Shown here piece by piece: positions 47,201-59,837 of a stretch of DNA of 64,000 nucleotides. Both the position numbers and the translations under genes were made by a program. Numbering within the stretch: position 1 is the first letter of the stretch; every line of letters begins with the position of its first letter. The notes under the pieces are model-generated. The model worked only from the letters and a program-made list of their open reading frames with translations. It was not told where the DNA came from and made no database searches. The stretch is from Ahaetulla prasina (Eukaryota; Chordata; Lepidosauria; Squamata; Colubridae), in NCBI RefSeq assembly GCF_028640845.1, contig NC_080540.1:99256061-99320060 (forward strand), written 5' to 3'.

Positions 47201-50200
47201 TGCACCCGAAAGACCACAGGTAGCCAGTGCAGACTGTGCAGAAGTGGTGTTACATGGGAGCAACATGAGGCTCCCACTATCACCCGCGCAGCTGCATTCT
47301 GAACCAACTGGAGCCTCCGGGTGCTCTTCAAGGGGAGCCCCATGTAGAGAGCATTGCAGTAATCCAAGCGAGAGGTAACCAGAGCGTGAGTGACCGTGCA
47401 TAAGGCATCCCGGTCAAGGAAGGGGCGCAACTGGCGAACCAGGCGAACCTGGTAAAAAGCCCTCCTGGCGACGGTCGTCAGATGATCTTCGAAAGACAAC
47501 CATCCATCCAGGACACCCAAGTTGCGCACCCTTTCCACTGGGGTCAATGATTCGCCCCCAACAGCCAGCCGCGGCTGCAGCTGACTATACCGGGGTGCCG
47601 GCATCCACAGCCACTCCGTCTTGGAGGGATTGAGTTTGAGCCTGTTTCTCCCCATCCAGACCCGTACAGCTTCCAGACACCGGGACAGCACTTCCGATAG
47701 CTTCATTGGGATGGCCTGGGGTGGAAAAGTACAGCTGCGTATCATCACCGTACAGTTGGTACCTCACCCCAAAGCCATTGATGATCTCACCCAGCGGCTT
47801 CATATAGATGTTGAACAGGAGAGGCGAGAGAATTGACCCCTGCGGCACCCCACATGTGAGGGGCCTCGCGGTCAGTCTCTGCCCTCCTGCCAACACCGTC
47901 TGCGACCGGTCAGAGAGATAGGAGGAGAACCACCGATAAACGGTGCCTCCCACTCCCAAACTCCCTAACCGGTGCAGGAGGATACCATGGTCGATGGTAT
48001 CAAAAGCCGCTGACAGGTCTAATAGGACCAGGGCAGAGGAGCAACCCCTGTCCCTGGCCCTCCAGAGATCATCCACCAACGCAACCAAAGCCGTCTCCAT
48101 ACTGTACCCGGGTCGGAAGCCGGACTGGAACGGGTCTAGATAGACAGATTCATCCAGGTATTGGGGTAATTGACGTGCCACCACACTCTCAACAACCTTC
48201 GTCACAAAGCGAAGGTTGGAGACTGGACGATAATTTCCTAAAACAGCCGGGTCCAGGGAGGGCTTCTTGAAGAGGGGCCTCACCACCGCCTCTTTCAAGG
48301 CGGCGGGGAAAACCTCCTCCATCAAAGAAGCATTGATAATCCCCTGGAGCCAGCCTCGTGTCACCTCCTGTGTGGCCAGCACCAACCAGGAGGGGCATGG
48401 GTCCAATAAACATGTGGTGGCATTCAACAGCCCCAACAACCTGTCCATGTCCTCGGGAGTCACAGGCTCAAATCCATCCCAAATAGTCTCAACAAGACGT
48501 GTCTCCAGCCTCTCACCTGGATTTACCCAATGTTGATCCAATCTGTCCCGAAGCTGAATGATTTTATCGTATAGATAACCACTAAACTCCTCCGCACGGC
48601 CCTGCAAGGGGTCATCCCGCACCTCCTGATGAAGGAGGGAACGGGTCACCCGAAACAGGGCCGTCGGGCGGTTATCTGCTGACGCAATGAGGGAGGAAAC
48701 GTAAGAACGCTTCGCTTCCCTCAGTGCCACTAGGCAAGTCCTACTATAGGACCTAACTAGTGTCCGGTCAGCCTCGGAACGACTGGATCTCCAGGCACTC
48801 TCTAGGCGTCTTCTCCGGCGTTTCATCTCCCTCAGCCCCTCGGAGAACCAAGGAGCTGGTTGAGATCTGCGCCGGGTCAGAGGCCGCAAAGGCGCGACAC
48901 GGTCTAAAGCGCCAGTCGCGGCCCGTTCCCAGGCCACAACTAGCTCCTCAGCCGTGCCGTGGGCCAGATCCTCAGGAAGTGGCCCAAGCTCCATCAGGAA
49001 CCTCTCCGGGTCCATCAGGCGCCTGGGACGGAACCAGCGTGTTGGTCCCGTCTCCCTGCGGTGTTGAGTGGCGGTCCGAAAGTCCGAAAGTTTAACACGT
49101 TAGCTGTCTTGTTTTAGGTAATATATATGTACACTTGCAGAGGTAATTATAGTACTGTACAGTATGTTACATTTTTATTTGGAATTTTATCTTTTTTATG
49201 CTTGTGTGTTATCTCATCTATTTGATTTTACTTTTGTATTGTATTTTTTTAAAAATTTGCTCATCACTGATCAAATTAAGAGTGTTTCTTTTCTCCCACT
49301 TCTTGTGGATTATTGCAAGAAATTTGAATTCCAAGCTAAATAGGATATAATGTAATAAAGTAATAAACAGGGTGGGGGGGAGTCAATTTGGCATAGTGGC
49401 TAAGGTGCTGGATTAGAAATCGGGAGACTGTGGCTTCTAGCATAAACCACCTCACAGGATCATTACTGAAGAGAAATAGGCAGTAGGACATTATGTATGA
49501 TGTCTTGAGTTGTGCAAAGCAAAGACAAGTTATAAATGTAATAACAAATTAAAAAAAAAATAGAAACATTTTGCTCTCTTAGATACAATATCATTTTTCT
49601 TTCTCCTCCTTTTCCTTTCTCTAAAGTGAATAGTTACATCCATCAATCTGACTGATGTTTTGCTCTAACACAATATATGCCAAAAAAAATTTCAATATTC
49701 TCAATCTAAAATGTATCCAAGGATATGAAGGACTTTATATGATGTTCCAGACTGCATTACAAATTCATATTCCATTCTAAGCATACATTGAACATGAAAT
49801 GTATCAAGGGAGAAAGATTATATTCCACACCAAATCACTGGATTGTCTTAAATGGCAACTACTCTAAACTGAGAGAATGCCACTGCTTCCTTGCATTTCC
49901 ATTTGAGAAATGGAAGGAATAAACTCTATTATAATGGCATTCACCAGGTAACGCAACATACAGTTTCTCAGGTCACTGCTATAAATATACAGAAGCATAA
50001 AAAGTCTACAGAAGAAGGATGTTACTTACATTCATCACAGAGTTGATTTCAGATACAGCATCATCATCAGTTGGGAACTGATAAATCTGTACTCCATTAC
50101 TGACCAGTTCGCTCATGATCTTAATCTTAAACTTGTGCAATTCACTCTTGGAAATAGTGTCAGCCTTGGCAATGATGGGAATAATGTTTACCTGGAGAGC

Positions 50201-53200
50201 AGTGAAAAAACAAGAAATAACTGAGCTTTCTAAAATCAGTCACGAATTAGCCACAGAATGGATTAATGACAGCTAGGACTGCAGGCAGAATTAAACATTA
50301 AATGACAGTGGCTAGAAGATGAATGTAAAAAGATATGAGATATGAAGAATAGAACAGAACAGAACAGAACAGAACAGAACAGAACAGAACAGAACAGAAC
50401 AGAACAGAACAGAATTCTTTATTGGCCAAGTGTGATTGGACACACAAGGAATTTGTCTTGGTGCATGCGCTCTCGGAATACATAAAAGAAAAGATACATT
50501 CGTCAAGAATCATAAGGTACAACACTTAATGATTGTCATAGGGAAACAGGCAATATAAATCTTAAGGATACCAGCAACAAGGTTACAGTCATACAGTCAT
50601 AAGTGGAAGGAGATGGGTGATAGGAAAGATGAGAAGATTAATAGTAGTGCAGACTTAGTAACTAGTTTGACAGGGTTGAGGGAATTATTTGTTTAGCAGA
50701 GTGATGGCATTCGGGGAAAAACTGTCTAGTTGTTCTGGTGTGCAGTGCTCTATCGTGTCATTTTGAGGGTAGGAGTTGAAACGGTTTATGTCCAGGATGT
50801 GAGGGGTCTGTAAAATATTTTCACAGCCTTCTTTTTGACTTGTGCAGTATACAGGTCTTCAATGGAAAGCAGGTTGGTAGCCATTGTTTTTTCTGCAGTT
50901 CTAATTATCCTCTGAAGTCTGTGTCTGTCTTGTTGGGTTGCAGAACCAAACCAGATAGTTATAGAGGTGCAGATGACAGACTCAATAATTCCTCTGTAGA
51001 ACTGGATCAGCAGCTCCTTGGGCAGTTTGAGCTTTCTGAATTGGCGCAGAAAGAACATTCTTTGTTGTCCTTTTTTGATGACGTTTTTGATGTTGGGTGT
51101 CCATTTTAGGTCTTTTTACCTGATGAATTCTGCAATTCTGTCTCCTCTATGTATCTGAAAACCTGGAATTTATATGCTGTTTTCATCAACATCATCATAT
51201 AACCAGGTTTCAAATTCAGAGAAGGGCTATCAAGATGTAAAGGAACTGGAAACTAAGCGATGAAGAATAGTGAAAAGAGTCGTATATGTTTAGCTTACAG
51301 AAACAATGATTGGGAAAACATATAACTATCTCTGTAAATTCTTATAAAGGATTTGTTTGCTGTTTTCCCGATAGACAGGATCGTTTAAGAAAACTTAATC
51401 TAACATTTATTTGTTTGATTATTTATCAAATTTATATAAAAGCCCATCTCCCCCAAGGCAACTCTGGGTGGGCACAATAGATAAAAAGCAAGAATATAAA
51501 AACCACAAATATAAATAAAGAAGACCATAGTACCTCAAAAATCCAGAAATACAACTCATAGTTGAAAGAAGGAAATAAAAATGTGAAGAGGTTAGGGGTA
51601 AATGATTTCTGAAGCAAATTAACTCTACACTTTTTCACAATTCTTCATAACACAAAATAAATTTAACCAAACAATAAAAGTGTGAATTAAATAGTTATTT
51701 ATAAATGCAGCTTAAGTTATATCTCTCCTATTCCCTTTTGAAAGTTATTTCATTTTAGGGTTTTTTGTTGTTGTTGTTCAGGGAAAATATGAGGAATGCA
51801 TGAGATTTGATAAAAACATGTGGCCTTCAAAAACATTCAGGAACACAGGCTGACTCAAAAAAAGTAACATCCTCTTTGCTGAATATTAATTGCTTTTGTT
51901 GGCACATCAAAAGAAAGGACAGGTGCAAAAGTGCAGATTATGAAGCAAGTAAGCAAGGTTTTTTAAAAGAACATCGTCCACTCTAGAGAAACATCCCCCT
52001 ACTCTGATAAACAAGCTACTTGTTTCATTCAGTCTAGAATTCTGGGAGTTGCTGAGGTTGGGAAATGATGGTCTAGACAAGCGTGGTCTTTTCCAGCTCT
52101 GAAGAAGGGAATTGACAGACCGTGTCTTCTGCTGAGTGATCCTGCCCTACCTTGATCTGCCCCACCAGGATGCATCTTGACCCAAAATAGTAAACTGCTC
52201 TCCCAAGCAAAAAAGTGGTATGATTCAATCTGGATACTGGAGACAGGTCGCTGAACACGGACAGAAATTTTTTATTTTATTTTATTTTATTTTGCCTCCA
52301 GATCAAATGAATTTGGACCCCTTGGATCAGCATTTCAAAGGAAAGTGACATTGCAGTCTAGGACACCTCTTCAAATGGACGTTTCAGTCGAAGCTTGGTG
52401 AAATCATGCTGCCCCTTTGAATACCACATACACACTCAACTGAATTGAAAAGGGAAAGTAGCATTTGTAACCACAATAATTTTCAAGTTCATGCCGAACC
52501 CAGTCCCTTCAGATGCTCTGGCCTTGAGCTTCCCGCAGCCATAATTGGCATGGCCAGTGGTCCCACATGACAGGAGCTATAATTCCACAAAATCTACAGG
52601 ACCCCTTCATTAACTGATCCTCGACCAGAGCAAAAATATAAAATATAACTCCTGTAAAAATGCTCTGCAACTGATTAAATACATTTTATTGTAGAGCTTA
52701 ATCTATTTGCATGCCTGAATCTGTAGAATGTTTTTGGATATACTCAGTAAAATGTATTAACAAATAATTAGTTAATATCTTTCATTTTAGCAACGTCTAA
52801 TCCAATCCCCTAATAACCCATCATATTTACGAATCTGATATCCGAATGGAATACTTATCCATATCCTTGAAGCTTAAGCAGTACAAGCCACTTCTTCAAT
52901 TATCTTTGACATAAGTTCTATGGCTGCTTCAAGAAATATAATATTTTGGGCAATTGCCCGAAATTTTGACAAGATATTTCAGTCTCTTGTTCCTACAACT
53001 GCTGGACTTGAACAACAGGAAGATGGTGATAAAATGCTGACAACCTATGAAGATTAAGAACTCAAATTAAAGGCCCTTTGGAATTGAATGAACTGATTCA
53101 GCTCCAGTGAGTTATTCTGGCTCCAACTGATTGATTTAATCTATTGAATTAACCAGTTTTAGTTGCCACAATGTAAAAAGGATGTTGAAACTCTAGAAAG

Positions 53201-55922
53201 AGTGCAGAGAAAAAGAAAGATGATTATAGGACTGGAAGCTAAAACATATAAAGAATGGTTGATGGAATTGGGTATGTCTAGTTTGATGAAGAGGGGACGT
53301 GGTGGCTCAGAGGCTAGGATGTTGAGCTTGTCAATCGAAAGGTCAGCAGTTCAGCAGTTCGAATCCCTAGTGCTGCCGTGTAACGGGGTGAGCTCCCGTT
53401 ACTTGTCCCAGCTTCTGCCAACCTAGCAGTTTCGAAAGCACGTAAAAATGCAAGTAGAAAAAATAGGGACCACCTTTGGTGGGAAGGTAACAGCGTTCCA
53501 TGCGCCTTTGGCGTTGAGTCATGCTGGCCACATGACCACGGAGACGTCTTCGGACAGCGCTGGCTCTTCGGCTTTGAAACGGAGATGAGCACCGCCCCCT
53601 AGAGTCGGCAACGACTAGCACATATGTGCAAGGGGAACCTTTACCTTTTAGTTTGATGAAAAGAAGGACTAGGGATGATGTGATAGCAGTGTTCCAATAT
53701 CTCAGGGGCTGCCACAAAGAAGAGGGAGTCAAGCTACTTGCCTCCAGAAGTTGTAAATACTCCAACACTGGAAGTTTTTAAGAAGAGATTGGATAACTAT
53801 TTGTCTGAAATGGTATAGGGTTCCCTGCCTGAAAAGGGGGTTGGACTAGAAGACTTCCAAGATCCATTCCATTCCATTCCATTCATAGGGCTGCAGCCTA
53901 ATGGAATCATCTCAGTTGCTTTCAGCTCTCTTTTTACCTGGGTCTTTGCAGGATCAGCCACCACATTATTGATGGATGCAACGTTCAATCTTTCCATAAT
54001 TTTATTTGGCAGTAAATACAATTTTCATTCATTCATTCATGTTTCTAGATTGTACATCTCCTTCAGGGACTGTGTAGGGCTGGGGAGGCTTGTATCTGTC
54101 CTCTTTCCTACTCTTGCTGGCTCAGAAGGGAAGTAGGAACTCCTTGAGAGAGGCTCAGAGTCTTTTTGGGATCACACCCTCCTGCTCAGGCAGATGGTAC
54201 TGCTCATGCTCCCATGTACTAGCTCTCTCTTCCCTTTCCCTTGGACATGACACTGTTTGGCTCCTCTTTCCTGCTGCCATTTCAGATACTGATAAGGTGG
54301 ATGGGAATCTGCCTGGATGCTAGGCCATCATTTTTCAATGATGCTTGGGAAACCACTGGTCTCCTTGAAAATGTAAAGCCAAAAACTGAAGGGGAAGGTT
54401 AAGAAGAATGTTCCTCTCAGTCTTGCTTTTTCACTAAGTGCTAATGCTAATCTTTTCAGCTCCAATGATTCATTGAATAAAATCATGAATACTGCCAGGT
54501 TGCAGATAGCACTACACTCTATAATGATATAGCTAACTGGTCCTCCAAAACCAGATATGCAGAAAATAATCTTTATATATAATCCTCAATTTACAAACAT
54601 TCATTTAATGATGATTCTAAGTTACAATGGCACAGGAAAGTTATTTTCAGCCTGTCCTCGATATTACGACTGTTGTACATCTCCTATGATCACAACTGTG
54701 ATTTGGTACCTGGCAACCGACTTTCATTTAAGATGGTTGCAATAGCCTACAGCCATAGGGTCATGATTTGCAACCTTCCCAGGCAGCTTTTGACAAGTAA
54801 AGTCAATGGGGGCAGCTGGATTTGTTTAACGACCATGTGGTTCATTTAATGACCACAATAAAATGATGATAAAATCATGTCTGGTCACATGATGAAATGA
54901 CCATATCACTTAATGACCAAAATTCCAATCACAATTTTGGTCATATGACTAGGACTCTCTCTACATTATTGAGGATTTGAGGTGAGGAAGAAGTAAAATG
55001 GAAAAGAAAGAGAAAATTGTAGTCCAGTCCTTCTGACTTTTGGCTCCAACTCAACTTTCAATCACAGACATTATACATGTCACATGTAGGCAATTTGGAC
55101 TCCAAGAGATGGATCCAATCTTTTCATAAATGCAACATGCACATATGGCAAGAGATCATTCCAGATATCTGTCAGATATCTTGTAGTATATACTGACCAC
55201 CAAGGAGAACTTCCTGACTGCAGAGGAGCTTTTCTGAAGATCCAAGAAAAGCAAAACTCCCTGTTTTCCTGCATATGGCATTTCACATCTCAGCTTTTGC
55301 CTTTAACATCCTGGAGAGCTTTATGAAGTAATAGAATTTGGAAACAGTTGGCAACCAATAAACGTGTTAACGCTTCTTATAGGAAATTGCTTGACTTTTC
55401 ATTCACTGGCTTCCCAATTAGTTTTACAAAATGGGTATGTTTAGTTTTTATCCTTTTAAGTGAGAAAAATGTGTGAGCCAAAAAATAATAATAATCTACC
55501 AGCAGGAGGTCTAAAAGCAGCCTTATAAAAAGAATCACAGCACTTCAACTGAAATTAAGCTTCAACTTGAACACCTGGCCACATACACAACAGTGAAAAT
55601 TGCTTTCCTAATGGCTACAGAAACAAAAACACAAAGATCTCCAGCAAATTCCAATGGATGGGTGCCCAGAATCATAAGAGTTGGAAGATCATAGAGGTCA
55701 CCTAATTCAATTCCTCTGTTGTGGCTCTTACACTCTAAAATTACATCCCTCTAGAGAGCCAGGTCAGTCCAATCCTCATGACATACAGGAAACTATTAAA
55801 GGCCTGGCTCTTCTCCCACATTTTGGAGCAGAGAGAAGGTTGAGCTTCTGCTGGCTCGTTTTATTTGGTTATAATTTCCTTCTGAGGCTATTCATGATTC
55901 TTTGTGTTTTGCTTTTATTTTA

Positions 55923-55953
<31 letters not shown>

Positions 55954-58900
55954 AATTGTAAGCAACCCAGAGTTGCTAGGAATTGGAAGGTCTACAGCAG
56001 GGGTGTCCAAACTTGGTCCCTTTAAGACTTGTGGACTTCAACTCCCAGAGTTCCTCAGCCAGCTTTGCTGGCTGAGGGACTCTGGGAGTTGAAGTCCACA
56101 AGTCTTAAAGGGACCAAGTTTGGACACCCCTGGTCTACAGGTTGTCTACATGCAAATAAATAAACCCCCTGCCCTGTGCAGGATCTACTAGAGCAGTATT
56201 TCTCAGCCTCAGTATTTCTGACATATGATCATCCAATGGCTTTTTGAAGATCTCTGGTAAAGAAGAACTCATCACATAATGCGGCAGCTTGTTCCACTAG
56301 TTGACAGTTCGCGCAGTCACGAAGTCCCTCCTAGTATCTAACTAAACTGCCTTCCTACCTTCCCTGTAGTTTTAACCCTCTGATTCTGATCGTGCTCTCT
56401 GAGGCAATGGAGAAGAATTTCACTTCTTTTTCTACATGACAGCCTTTCAAATATTTGAAGACTGCTATCATATGTATCTTTTCTGTAGACCAAATATAGT
56501 CAGCTTTTTCTAACCATTCGTCATGGGGTTTGGTTTTTCCAGAACCTTCACTAGCTTGATTGTGCTCTTCTGAACTTGTCCCAATCTGTTACTGTCCTTT
56601 GGGAACTGTGGTGCCCAGAACTGGACATGAAGATCTCAACAGAGAATAAAAGCTGGGAAGAATTACTTTTCATGACCCAGACTTTATGTTCTGGTTAATG
56701 TACTCCACAATAATATTTGTCTTTTTAACAGCTGGATCATACTGCTTGCCTTTAACAAAGACACCCAGGTCTTATTCTTTTTCTTTTTTACAATAAAGAA
56801 ATTACCACCACTGGCTAGAATACAAAAAAAGCTATATATAAATAAATTATGTGAATCTGCAGAGGTTCTGGAGTTACTTTTATCAAGTAGCAATTTGCTA
56901 TAGCGCAAACTGATTTTGGTTTCAAGATCCAACTGAGGTACTTTAAAACAAAATCAGAAGCTGGCTGGGGAATTCTGGGAGTTGAAGTCCTCCAGGCTTA
57001 AAGTAATCAAGGCTGGAGATCCCTGTCCTAGCAGGAAATCCACTACTCTTTAATATACATCAGTTTGAAGTCTCGTGACATCATGTGGTCTTTTCAGCTT
57101 TCTCTTCCTGTACTATTTCTTGAATTTAGAGTTTAAATCCTGAGCTTTGGAAATATCCAAAGGAAAAACCAAGCCTGGAGCTAGAATAAAAATGCACACC
57201 TTTTTATTCTCATTTAACAAGAGTCAGTCACAAAAGTCGTTCTAAAGAGGCTCTTTATGGGACCGCCTGCTGCCACCAATAGTCTCCCAATGACCTGTGC
57301 GCTCCCATAGGGAGGGCCTCCTCAGGGTACCGTCAGTCAAACAATGTCGACTGGCGACGCCCAGGGGGAGGGCCTTCTCCGTGGGGGCTCCTGCCCTCTG
57401 GAATGAGCTGCCTCCGGGGATTCGTCAACTCCCCGACCTCTGGACCTTTCGACGCGAGCTGAAAACCTTCTTGTTTTATCGTGCAGGACTGGCCTAACGT
57501 ATTTTAAAGTTTGGTTTTAATATGGTTTTATTACTCTTTTATCTTTCGGCCTAATTGAATTTAGATTTTAAATTATTTCTTAATTTTTGTAACCTTATTT
57601 TTATTTGGCTGTAAACCGCCCTGAGTCCTTCGGGAGAAGGGCGGTATATAAATCTAATAAATAAATAAATAATACTTTACTGTTCTATATGTACATGAGT
57701 TCCATTTGAACAGCAAAGCAGGAAAGCTGCTAACATTCTCTTATTCCCTATGAACTGCTAGAGGTGGATCAGTTCCAGTTTGACTAGTTTGTTTCAACTG
57801 CAATTCCAACCACCTATTATTTAACTGAGGAATTCAGCTTTGAAGATGAGTTTTTTGGCTGCCTGGAAGTAATTAGATACAGGAGGCAGCAGCTGGTTTT
57901 GTTATGAGTTCAGCTGCACATAAATGGACAATGGAAGAGCGGGCTGGGTAAAAAGGTCACCCACTGATGAAGTCACACTTCTGAACAAGATTCCTTAATA
58001 TCATAGAAAATCCAGACAGTCTGCTCAAGTTTGACATCATCCTGCTGATCCTACTGAACTGTTGAGCATTGGAACACAATGTCAGATGCTTAATAAAATA
58101 TAAATCTTTGCTGAGAAGATGTTTGATCTTCAGCCAGTACATGACATGTGTCTCAGAAGAGGAAAGCATCAGGACAAGAAAGAGAAATTAAGTAGAAAAG
58201 AAATTCCTACTTAATTAAATCTCAAATATTTTCATTTTTCAAGCTTTCCCATTACCAAATTCAAAATAATGGTTGCATCTTATTTGGGGGGAGTATTCAC
58301 ATTGTTTGAGCTGGGCAGAAATAAGGAAGAGCCAAATATAATATAAGTTTTGCGGTAGAGGTTTACCTCCCTAGTTTTTCCCTGTTTTTATAACTCATTT
58401 CTGATCTCTTGTTTTGATGCAAGATCAATCATTTAAACCCACATCCTTCCTCACCTGGGACTCTTTAGGGCCAGCCCCCAGAATTATAGCACAGAAAAAA
58501 AGAAGATAGACCCAAAAACAGCCCAAGGTTCACCTAGAGACAAGCCTTGGGGCCCATTACATCCATGGGAATGAGGTTTATGGGATTCTCCCCTGTAATC
58601 TATATCAGGATTAAGCAAAACAAGGATTAAGATTGTGCTCTTCTCCCCTTCATCAGAAAAACTCCCAAAATATCTGGAGAAGTTTTATGACCTAAGTCGA
58701 ACTTGAAAATTGTTAATGCTTACCAAATGACAGGAGGATTTCATATTATATGAAAGTTTACAATTACTACCACGTCTACTGGTATCTCCAGTAGTCAGAT
58801 TGATATGTGCATGACCCCATACTACATCAAATATCACCAAGCGTGAGGAAATAATCATGTCTAGAAAGCTACAGTCATGTACAAATGCATTGCTCAACAT

Positions 58901-59789
58901 CTACATATCCAACATGCAGCCCAACTGCAAAATCAATAGTACATTAGGTAACAAAATGTATAGTGAATGAACTGCTGGGTTGCCTCCTGAAGTTGTGGAT
59001 ACTCCATCACTGGAGGTTTTTAAGAAGAGATTGGACAGCTGAAATGGGTGTAGGAGGTTGGACTAAAAGACCTCCGAGGTCCTTTCCAACTATATTGCTA
59101 CTCTGTTTTGAAGTAGTACTGCTTAAAATCCAGACCACTAGATGACAGCAAAGAGTTAAGGGATTTCTTCACTTCTTTGCTAATATCTATTGGTTGGATT
59201 TTTAAAACCCGTATCTGGTTGTCTTAGGACAGTGATGATGAACCTATGACATGTGTGTCACAGGAAGCACTGCACGTCATTTTTGGTGACATGTCAGGCC
59301 TCCCTCTGAAAGTGGCACAAGAGAACTCACACGCCTTCTGGAGTCTCTGAAAATCACATGAGAACAGGCAGTGCTTTCCGCTTTTTAGAGGCTACAAGGC
59401 CATGCAAGAGTATTTTACAGTGTCCAGGTTGTCTGCAATCCTGAGCTGCCTCAGATAGGAATTTCAAATAAATTTGCAATGATGTATTTACTTATTAAAT
59501 GTTAAGTTTATATAGTTCATTGCTCTTTGTTATTGTTTCTCTTTTGTCCATCCCTGTGGGTTGGTGTCTGACATGCCAGCAGAATCAAAAAGTGGGCGTA
59601 TCAAAAACTTTTTTTGAGTTTTTGATACGCCAAGCCCAAATGGTTTGCCTTCCAGTGTCCTCGGATGAGCATTTCCTAGCAAATTAGATGCTGCTGCTGC
59701 TATTTAGAAATAGCTCTGGGGTGGTTGTTGTTGATTTTGTTTGTTTGTTTTACCTTTTAAAAGGTCACTCACTGGGATGAGCATTATAA

Positions 59790-59837
<48 letters not shown>

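Larger units (their letters stand above)
46702..49086 (-). mobile_element. 5'-truncated L2-type LINE inside SEPTIN8 intron
   Basis: Runs on the - strand from about 49086 (just inside the end of the endonuclease domain, [18 protein letters not shown]) to the hairpin at 46760-46732 and a (TAAA)n tail at 46702. It holds two long frames, 49015-47585 and 47748-46903, covering nearly all of the reverse transcriptase and the C-terminus. It is the best preserved ORF2 3' half in the window. It lies in the intron between the SEPTIN8 exons 50191-50030 and 45973-45877, in the same orientation as the gene. Confidence 0.92.
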
